DNA of 6,975 nt from Gallionellaceae bacterium UBA5126 (GTDB taxonomy: Bacteria; Pseudomonadota; Gammaproteobacteria; Burkholderiales; Gallionellaceae): NCBI GenBank assembly GCA_002414205.1, contig DHYQ01000001.1, positions 1 through 6,975 of the forward strand, read 5' to 3'. Position numbers and translations under genes: made by a program. Below are positions 1 through 5,185 of this stretch, in pieces; positions within the stretch are counted from its first letter, which is position 1, and each line of letters opens with the position of its first letter. The notes beneath the pieces are model-generated. The model was given only the letters and a program-made list of their open reading frames with translations, did no database searches and was not told the DNA's origin.

Positions 1-1937
1 TTGGTCAGAGGATCAAAAAACGCCAACTGGCGGATTTTCTCTTCGTCTGATTTGCGCTGGGTAATGTCCACCACCGACGCAACATAATTGGACACTTGAC
101 CATCTGGTCGATATACCGCAGTGATAGTGAGATGCTCCGGGTAAATCTCCCCGCTCTTGCGACGATTCCAGATTTCCCCTTCCCAGCCGCCCTGCTGGAC
201 AATTCGCTGCCACATGTCACGATAAAACGCCGTGTCATGCCGCCCGGAACTGAGAATCGACGGTGTCCGCCCAATCAGTTCATTTTCACGGTAGCCGGTA
301 ATACGACTAAAGGCCGAGTTCACGCGCAAAATGCGATTGTTGGCGTCGGTAATCAGCATGCCCTCCTGAGACTCAAAAGCCGTGGCAGCGATTTGCAATT
401 CAGCCTCATGTGCTTGCAAGGCTTGCATCAACTGAATTTTTTCCAGCTCCACCGAGACCAGGTGCGCCACGGATTGCAAGAAGCCCAAATCCTGCTCTGA
501 CCAAGCGCGGTAAGCATGCACCTGGTTAATCGCCAGGAGGTAATAGCCTTGTGCATGGAACAAAAACGGATACCACAACAAACTGTGGATATTCATTTCA
601 CCATGCAGCAGCGCCGCCGAGCCTTCTGCCTTGAACAGGGGATGAATGGCTTCCAGATGACTCTCCAACCAGTGGCGGCTGCGCCAAACTTCCAGCGCAC
701 TTTGGGCAAACAGCGACAATGGATACACCCCGCTGGTCGGGCGTGCCGCCACATGTTCCGGGCTCACCCATTCACATAGCGCCTTAGCCTGCCCCGCTTC
801 CAGCGACACGTCATACACCAGCGCACGATCGACCCCCAATACCTGACTGAGAATGTACAGCGTGTCGTTCAACAGGCGCTCTGATTTGCCATGTTCCACG
901 ATGCTCTGAGCAATGCGATTCAAACCATCGGCAAAATGCAATTGCTGTTGCAGCGCGGCTTCGGCCTGTTTGCGATGCGTAATGTTTTGCACGATGCCAA
1001 TGCCGCCCACAATGCCGTCGTCACCATCCCGCGAAGGCGCACACAGCATGTTGATCCAGCCACTGGCGGGGCTATTCGTGGCCTGATAATAGCCCTCGTA
1101 GTGCCCATCCGCACCGCGCAACGCCTCACGCATCGCGGGCAACACCGACTGATCGTAAATACGGTGCATGTCAAAACCGACCAGACGCGCAACCGACACC
1201 TGTAACATATCCGCAAACTGCTGATTACAATAAAGAATCACCAGATTCGAATCGTAATGAAAAATACCCACCGGCAAATGATTCAGCAACAAGCGATAGC
1301 GCTCCTCGCTACTGCGAACCACTGACTCACGCGCCACCGCATGCAAACGCAACTGAATGTTTTCAAATATATTTTTTCCAATATGGCGTGCGGTCATCAG
1401 CATAAAGCCCAGATACAGCACCGCTGCTATCGACATGGATTGCAACAGTTCATCGCCTGACAGCAGCAGGCGACAGATAATCGGCAGCAGCACCAGAATC
1501 ACAAAAACTTCTGCGCAGGGGCGGTCTGCGGAATAAGCGACCGTCCCGCCTGCCGTCAATCCACTCAAAATAAATAATAAAAACATCTGATGACTCAGAT
1601 GATGTGCCGGAAACAGCCAGATCGCCGCTGCCCCCCACGCCAAAGCAGCCGCCCAAGCGCCCAGGCGGAATAGCCACAACTGCGACTGGCCCAGAAGCTC
1701 CATCGGCAAACGGCGCAAATACACCACGACCCCCAGGCGTCCGACGCTGATAGCGCACACCCCACCAAACCAGGCCCAGGCCAGACCATGCGGCAGTACG
1801 TCGCGCTGAACCCACGTCAGCAGCAACGCCAACAGCAAGCTACTCATCAACGAGGCGCGACTGGACGACAACAACTGTAACAGTTGCTGTCGGGTACTGG
1901 CATCCGGGATAGGCCTTGCGCTCTGGTTCACACTCAT
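1..1937 (-). CDS. Membrane-anchored PAS-GAF-PAS sensor entering a GGDEF domain (probable diguanylate cyclase / bifunctional c-di-GMP enzyme), C-terminus outside window
   Basis: The frame is open from the ATG at 1937 down to the window edge (645 codons). Residues 1-28 are cytoplasmic. About six hydrophobic helices follow (roughly 29-45, 51-75, 88-108, 115-133, 143-160, 167-183), then a basic linker. A first PAS domain covers about 212-323, ending in NITHRKQAE. A GAF-like domain covers about 350-500, and a second PAS covers about 514-626, with FESQEGMLITDANN at its start and VDITQRKSDEE at its end. The last residues, IRQLAFFDPLT, are the usual lead-in to a GGDEF domain (FDPLTxLPNR). In the family such proteins sense signals through PAS/GAF and make, or with an EAL domain degrade, c-di-GMP at the inner membrane. 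The catalytic part lies off the left edge, so cyclase activity and any EAL domain are inference. The signal is unknown, and I see no obvious chromophore-binding site. The Shine-Dalgarno is weak (AGAGAA directly before the ATG). Confidence 0.9.
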   Translation of the reverse strand, partial: MSVNQSARPIPDASTRQQLLQLLSSSRASLMSSLLLALLLTWVQRDVLPHGLAWAWFGGVCAISVGRLGVVVYLRRLPMELLGQSQLWLFRLGAWAAALAWGAAAIWLFPAHHLSHQMFLLFILSGLTAGGTVAYSADRPCAEVFVILVLLPIICRLLLSGDELLQSMSIAAVLYLGFMLMTARHIGKNIFENIQLRLHAVARESVVRSSEERYRLLLNHLPVGIFHYDSNLVILYCNQQFADMLQVSVARLVGFDMHRIYDQSVLPAMREALRGADGHYEGYYQATNSPASGWINMLCAPSRDGDDGIVGGIGIVQNITHRKQAEAALQQQLHFADGLNRIAQSIVEHGKSERLLNDTLYILSQVLGVDRALVYDVSLEAGQAKALCEWVSPEHVAARPTSGVYPLSLFAQSALEVWRSRHWLESHLEAIHPLFKAEGSAALLHGEMNIHSLLWYPFLFHAQGYYLLAINQVHAYRAWSEQDLGFLQSVAHLVSVELEKIQLMQALQAHEAELQIAATAFESQEGMLITDANNRILRVNSAFSRITGYRENELIGRTPSILSSGRHDTAFYRDMWQRIVQQGGWEGEIWNRRKSGEIYPEHLTITAVYRPDGQVSNYVASVVDITQRKSDEEKIRQLAFFDPLT

Positions 1938-2130
1938 TTCTCTGGTCGGGGTTGTACAACTTACGATGCACCGCAGCCACTGTCGGCACCATGGCGCCAT
2001 CACCTGTTCAACATCGCGCCGCCAATCCGCTAGGCCAACCCCGTTGACGGGGTATCCATGAGGATTTCGGCCAAGGCTCGAAGCCGGATCACAGGCTCGC
2101 GCTCAGACATAGCACAGGTTTGCACGCCAA
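1938..2130 (-). promoter_or_regulatory. Long hairpin-rich 5' leader of the GGDEF-type gene
   Basis: If transcription starts just downstream of the possible promoter at 2137-2162, the gene has a leader of about 190 nt. Three short hairpins stand side by side: stem 2038-2043/2048-2053 (ACCCCG/CGGGGT, 4-nt loop), 2054-2057/2062-2065 (ATCC/GGAT, 4-nt loop) and 2075-2078/2082-2085 (GGCT/AGCC, 3-nt loop). A fourth, with one G-U pair, lies at 1985-1998. This packing suggests a folded RNA or regulatory leader. It does not match the c-di-GMP-I (GEMM) consensus as I remember it, nor any other riboswitch I can recall. No long reading frame covers the stretch. Function is unknown. Confidence 0.35.
2030..2110 (-). 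CDS. Possible 26-codon upstream ORF / leader peptide
   Basis: On the minus strand an ATG at 2110 opens 26 codons closed by TAG at 2032-2030, inside the leader of the GGDEF-type gene. The peptide begins MSEREPVIRLRALAEI and is not hydrophobic. No convincing Shine-Dalgarno precedes it, and the same bases form the tandem hairpins. It could be a leader peptide, a remnant of a longer gene, or chance. I do not recognise it. Confidence 0.15.
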   Translation of the reverse strand: MSEREPVIRLRALAEILMDTPSTGLA

Positions 2131-2136
2131 GGCGCT

Positions 2137-2162
2137 ATTCTAACCCACACCATCCAAGTCAA
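2137..2162 (-). promoter_or_regulatory. Possible promoter of the GGDEF-type gene
   Basis: Read on the minus strand, TTGACT (2162-2157) and TAGAAT (2142-2137) each match five of six positions of the sigma70 -35 and -10 boxes. The spacer is only 14 bp, shorter than the usual 16-18, so the pair may not be used together. It is the best candidate I find in the divergent region for the leftward gene, and it would give a leader of about 190 nt. Confidence 0.35.
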
Positions 2163-2179
2163 TTATTAACGAATACCAT

Positions 2180-2241
2180 CTGACACAATTTTTTGACCAT
2201 TACCCTGAAGGCAATTATGCTGCTGACAGTTTTTGACCCTT
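2180..2241. repeat. Imperfect direct repeat flanking the nnrD promoter
   Basis: CTGACACAATTTTTTGACC (2180-2198) and CTGACAGTTTTTGACC (2223-2238) share CTGACA and TTTTTGACC, about 43 bp apart. The distance between the two shared blocks differs by 3 bp. The first copy contains the -35 box of nnrD and the second lies in its early transcribed region. It could be a pair of operator half-sites or a chance or duplication remnant. Confidence 0.3.
2193..2221 (+). promoter_or_regulatory. Sigma70-type promoter of nnrD
   Basis: TTGACC (2193-2198) and TATGCT (2216-2221) are separated by exactly 17 bp, a good match to the -35/-10 layout. The start of transcription would fall near 2228, giving a leader of about 28 nt. 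This also argues against the in-frame TTG at 2193 being the start codon, since it would lie inside the -35 box. Confidence 0.6.
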
Positions 2242-2244
2242 CTC

Positions 2245-2250
2245 AGGAGA
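2245..2250 (+). promoter_or_regulatory. Shine-Dalgarno of nnrD that decides its start
   Basis: AGGAGA stands 5 nt before the ATG at 2256, the only strong ribosome binding site near the beginning of this frame. It selects 2256 over the in-frame ATG at 2217 and the TTG at 2193. Confidence 0.7.
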
Positions 2251-2255
2251 TTGCC

Positions 2256-3092
2256 ATGCTGCCCGCGCTTAGTGCTGCCGAACTGATTTCCCACCTGCCA
2301 CGCCGTCCGCCGGACAGCCACAAAGGCATGTTCGGCACCGTTGCCGTGATTGGCGGCTCACGCGGCATGGTGGGTGCGCCGTTGCTGGCCGCCCGCGCTG
2401 CCCTCAAACTGGGTGCAGGTTGCGTGCGCGTGGGCATGATTGCCGAACCCCATCTGCCGGTGGATCCACTGCAACCTGAATTGATGATAGACACCGCTTC
2501 CGAAGTGCTACGCCAGAAACAATTCAGCGTGCTGGTCATGGGCTGCGGCATGGGCACCCAAAATGTCGGCATGCTGGCCTATGGCCTGGATTGCCCAGTT
2601 CCCTTGGTGCTGGACGCCGACGCCTTGAATCTGCTGGCTGAATACGCCGAATTGCGCGCCCTGCTCAGCAAGCGCATGGCCCCGACCGTATTTACCCCTC
2701 ACCCCGGCGAAGCCGCCCATTTGCTGAATTGGCCCGCCCCCACCGTGCAAGCCGATCGAGTGACGGCGGTACAACAACTGGCGCAACAACTGGGCGGCCC
2801 GGTGGTGCTGAAAGGTTTCCACAGCCTGTGCGCCGATGTAGACGGCAAGGTTTTCATCAACAACAGCGGCAACCCCGGCATGAGCACCGCCGGCATGGGC
2901 GATGTGCTGGCCGGCATGACCGCCTCCTTTCTGGCGCAAAACATGACCCCCATGCACGCTCTGTGCCTGGCCGTGCACCTGCACGGCGCGGCGGGTGACA
3001 CCTTCGCCCGCCACGACGCCATCGGCATGACCGCCAGCGAACTCACCGAACAAGCCCGCCATTTGCTGCACCAGTGGCAGAAAAATCACTGA
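2256..3092 (+). CDS. nnrD: ADP/ATP-dependent NAD(P)H-hydrate dehydratase, stand-alone
   Basis: A cytosolic metabolite-repair enzyme: it dehydrates the S form of damaged NADHX/NADPHX back to NAD(P)H using ADP or ATP. The 278-aa product matches the carbohydrate-kinase-like (YjeF C-terminal) family. The N-terminal glycine-rich segment is GTVAVIGGSRGMVGAP (about 27-42), followed by DADALN (120-125), TPHPGE (147-152), VLKG (184-187), the nucleotide-binding and catalytic segment GMSTAGMGDVLAG (208-220, with the likely catalytic Asp at 216) and HLHGAAGD (241-248). E. coli has this domain fused to the NADHX epimerase (NnrE). Here the frame holds only the dehydratase domain, and no epimerase gene is visible in the window. 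The start at 2256 rests on the AGGAGA site and the promoter at 2193-2221. It appears to be monocistronic, ended by the terminator at 3108-3139. Confidence 0.93.
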   Translation: MLPALSAAELISHLPRRPPDSHKGMFGTVAVIGGSRGMVGAPLLAARAALKLGAGCVRVGMIAEPHLPVDPLQPELMIDTASEVLRQKQFSVLVMGCGMGTQNVGMLAYGLDCPVPLVLDADALNLLAEYAELRALLSKRMAPTVFTPHPGEAAHLLNWPAPTVQADRVTAVQQLAQQLGGPVVLKGFHSLCADVDGKVFINNSGNPGMSTAGMGDVLAGMTASFLAQNMTPMHALCLAVHLHGAAGDTFARHDAIGMTASELTEQARHLLHQWQKNH

Positions 3093-3107
3093 TTCACCGA
3101 CGCAATC

Positions 3108-3139
3108 CGGGGTGGCACAAAGTCACCCCGTTCTGTTTT
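3108..3139 (+). terminator. Rho-independent-like terminator after nnrD
   Basis: CGGGGTG (3108-3114) pairs perfectly with CACCCCG (3124-3130) around a 9-nt loop, followed by TTCTGTTTT. The stem is 7 bp and GC-rich; the T tract is interrupted by C and G. It lies 16 nt after the nnrD stop and separates nnrD from the cassette downstream. Confidence 0.65.
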
Positions 3140-3184
3140 GGCCGCAACTCGTCCTTCAAATTAGATCCACAACTCAAAACCTGT

Positions 3185-3201
3185 CCGTAATTTTTTTACG
3201 G
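3185..3201. promoter_or_regulatory. Inverted repeat just upstream of the cassette promoter
   Basis: CCGTAA (3185-3190) and TTACGG (3196-3201) form a perfect 6-bp inverted repeat around five T residues, ending 6 nt before the -35-like TTGATG. The position suits an operator. As an RNA hairpin followed by no T run it is a poor terminator. The rest of 3140-3273 holds only the promoter described separately. Confidence 0.35.
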
Positions 3202-3206
3202 CACGC

Positions 3207-3233
3207 TTGATGCACACCACTTTCTGCTATATC
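3207..3233 (+). promoter_or_regulatory. Putative extended -10 promoter of the ATPase/Toprim cassette
   Basis: TGCTATATC (3225-3233) fits an extended -10 (TGn plus TATATC). TTGATG at 3207-3212 could serve as a -35, though with only a 15-bp spacer. The ATG lies about 40 nt downstream of the -10. With the terminator at 3108-3139 upstream, this is the likely start of an ATPase-Toprim-mutS transcript. Confidence 0.45.
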
Positions 3234-3273
3234 TTTCGCCCCCACCAGTTTATTTCACACCAAGCAATCCATC

Positions 3274-4416
3274 ATGCTCAAACGATTTGAAGTCCAGAAT
3301 TTCAAGAACTTCAAGGACAAGTTCGTTTTCGACCTGTCCGAAACCAAAAACTACGAATTCAACCCGGAGTGTGTGCGGGATGGCTTAGTAAGCAAGGCGC
3401 TGATTTATGGGCCGAATGGGTGTGGCAAATCCAATTTGGGTCTGGCTATTTTTGATTTGGTGTTACACCTCACCGACAAAAGAAGTGAACCTCATTTATA
3501 TCAAAATTATCTGAATGCAGATTCGGAAAATCTGGTGGGGAAATATGCCGTTCCAAAACCAGAAGCACACTTTACCTATGTTTTTCAATTTGGCGGGGTA
3601 AGTCTTGAATACAGCTACGAGAAGGTTGAACTCGGCTTTGTCGTTTTGGAATCGCTGAAACTGAACCAGCAAGAGGTGTTGAGCTACCGTATAGGTGAAC
3701 CGATTCAAACAAATCTGCAAGGGACAGAAACCCTGAACAAGGACTTGGGTGGCAGCTCTTTATCGGCACTAAAATATCTTAGGAACAATGCCGTTTTGAC
3801 AGATGAAATCAGTCGAAATGTGTTGGACAAATTCTTCAAGTTCGTTGATGGAATGCTGTTTTTTAGATCCGTTGAAAACAACGTTTTTATCGGCTATGAA
3901 AATGTTGTTGAAAATATGGATGGCTACATTGCCAAAAACTCACTGACGGATGATTTTGAAAGGTTTTTGAATAATGCAGGCATTAAATGCAAGCTTGCAG
4001 CCGTTAGCCAGAATGGTGAACAACGTTTGGCCTTTGTGTTTGAGCATAGTCTCAGAGAATTTTGGGAGATGGCATCAACAGGGACAAAGTCGTTGACTTT
4101 GTATTACTACTGGATGCAAAAAGCGAAAGCGATTGGCGAAAGAAATGCACTGTCTTTCGTATTTATCGACGAATTCGATGCGTTTTACCACCACACCTTG
4201 TCTCAACTGGTTATCAGTGAATTGAAAAAATTGCCGGTACAGGCCGTGCTGACCACCCACAACACCAGCATTATGACCAACGATTTGTTGCGCCCGGATT
4301 GTTATTTCATCATGCAGGACGAACAGATTGCGCCCATCTACAAATTCACCGACAAAGAACTGAGATTCGCGCACAACATCGAAAATATGTATCGCCGGGG
4401 CGCGTTTAATGGCTGA
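3274..4416 (+). CDS. AAA family ATPase of the ABC/SMC-like (AAA_15 / OLD / RloA-like) type, likely defence-related
   Basis: The 380-aa product begins MLKRFEVQNFKNFKDKFVF, the typical first strands of RecF/OLD/RloA-like ATPases. It has Walker A GPNGCGKSN (46-54), an ABC signature-like ASTGTKSL (267-274), Walker B FVFIDEFDAF (295-304, Asp299-Glu300) and an H-loop LTTHNT (326-331, His329). The region between about 100 and 260 is an insertion that I do not recognise. The enzyme is predicted to bind and hydrolyse ATP as a head-to-head dimer. No nuclease domain is fused, unlike OLD. That role probably falls to the next gene, which overlaps it by 8 nt. Base composition is AT-rich (about 37% GC at 3481-3540 by hand count), unlike mutS, which suggests transfer. 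The Shine-Dalgarno is weak. The ATPase assignment is firm; a role in phage defence is inferred from architecture only. Confidence 0.88.
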   Translation: MLKRFEVQNFKNFKDKFVFDLSETKNYEFNPECVRDGLVSKALIYGPNGCGKSNLGLAIFDLVLHLTDKRSEPHLYQNYLNADSENLVGKYAVPKPEAHFTYVFQFGGVSLEYSYEKVELGFVVLESLKLNQQEVLSYRIGEPIQTNLQGTETLNKDLGGSSLSALKYLRNNAVLTDEISRNVLDKFFKFVDGMLFFRSVENNVFIGYENVVENMDGYIAKNSLTDDFERFLNNAGIKCKLAAVSQNGEQRLAFVFEHSLREFWEMASTGTKSLTLYYYWMQKAKAIGERNALSFVFIDEFDAFYHHTLSQLVISELKKLPVQAVLTTHNTSIMTNDLLRPDCYFIMQDEQIAPIYKFTDKELRFAHNIENMYRRGAFNG

Positions 4417-5185
4417 GACCATTTTGCTGGTGTTTGAAGGCAGCAAAAGAGAGCCTCAAATTCTGGACAGCTTCCGCAAGAATTACCTGCATGGCGAAAG
4501 CCGCACGCTGTTTCATGTGTGTTATGAGGCTGAGGTTTATCAGCTTTGGCAAAGTCTGAAAGACGACCCGGATGTGTCGCTGATTCGGGAATTGCAGTTC
4601 CGCGAGCAAAAACTGGGCAAGCCCTCCGGCATTCCCTACGAAAAAGTAACCGACATTTTTCTGTTTTTCGACTACGACGGTCAATCTTCCCTGGCATCCG
4701 ACCGTGACATGGCCGACATGCTGCGCTACTTTCAGGATTCCAACACCATGACGGGCAATGGTTTGCTGTACCTCAGCTATCCAATGGTGGAAGCCATTCG
4801 GCATCTGGCACCAGGCATTGATTTCAGCCAAGTAGTGGTAAATGCCAAAATAACCGGCGCGGAATATAAAAAACTGTCTGCCTGTTCGGATTATCAGCAT
4901 TTGAAAAAACTGGAAAAAGCGGATTGGGATTTCATCAACGCCGAGCACTATAAAAAAGCCCATTTTATTGTGTGCGGCAGTTGGGCATTGCCTGCCAATC
5001 AAGCCACCTTGGCGACACTCAATCAAAGCGGCATTTTTGCTGCCCAGTTGAAAAAATATATCCAGTCACGCCAAGAAATCGCCGTCCTCAGCGCATTCCC
5101 TTTCTTTATCGTTGAGTATTTCGGTGAAAAGGTTTTTGCCGAATTGCAACAATCCCTCCACCCAAGCGAGCATTCAGAGCCATGA
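4409..5185 (+). CDS. Toprim-like putative nuclease partner of the ATPase (RloB/AriB/OLD-Toprim-like)
   Basis: A 258-aa protein of unassigned family. Near the N-terminus a hydrophobic strand runs into a conserved-looking acid: [12 protein letters not shown] (5-16, Glu10-Gly11, second Glu15). A second strand ends in a Dx[11 protein letters not shown] (83-92, Asp88 and Asp90). This EG...DxD order is the metal-binding pattern of Toprim domains, as in OLD nucleases, RloB-type proteins and primases. YPMVEA (124-129) resembles a motif after the Toprim core in RloB-like proteins. There is no signal peptide or membrane segment. The start ATG lies inside the end of the ATPase gene (8-nt overlap) and the stop TGA overlaps the mutS start by 4 nt, so translation is probably coupled on both sides. 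By analogy it could cut nucleic acid when released or activated by the ATPase. That is inference: the Toprim reading rests on motifs alone. Confidence 0.78.
   Translation: MAETILLVFEGSKREPQILDSFRKNYLHGESRTLFHVCYEAEVYQLWQSLKDDPDVSLIRELQFREQKLGKPSGIPYEKVTDIFLFFDYDGQSSLASDRDMADMLRYFQDSNTMTGNGLLYLSYPMVEAIRHLAPGIDFSQVVVNAKITGAEYKKLSACSDYQHLKKLEKADWDFINAEHYKKAHFIVCGSWALPANQATLATLNQSGIFAAQLKKYIQSRQEIAVLSAFPFFIVEYFGEKVFAELQQSLHPSEHSEP

Noticed and set aside
96..1205. Plus-strand open frames at 96-500, 516-779 and 891-1205
   Set aside because: They lie opposite the continuous minus-strand PAS/GAF protein and show no domain features.
2030..2130. c-di-GMP-I (GEMM) riboswitch
   Set aside because: GCAAACC is present, but the GACGCAAAGCC segment and the conserved second-helix receptor pattern are missing.
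2193..2255. N-terminal extension of nnrD from a TTG at 2193 or ATG at 2217
   Set aside because: These codons lie in the -35/-10 region of a good promoter and have no Shine-Dalgarno, while AGGAGA precedes the ATG at 2256. The extra residues do not resemble the family.
2508..3089. 193-codon open frame on the minus strand
   Set aside because: Antisense shadow of nnrD, rich in Gly, His, Ala and Gln with no recognisable domain; the plus-strand product has all family motifs.
3185..3201. Second terminator after nnrD
   Set aside because: The T run is in the loop rather than after the stem, and the stem is AT-rich; the GC-rich hairpin at 3108-3130 is the better terminator.
4406..5026. 206-codon open frame on the minus strand
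   Set aside because: Antisense to the Toprim-like gene. It has no motif or ribosome binding site, whereas the plus-strand gene is overlapped and coupled on both sides.
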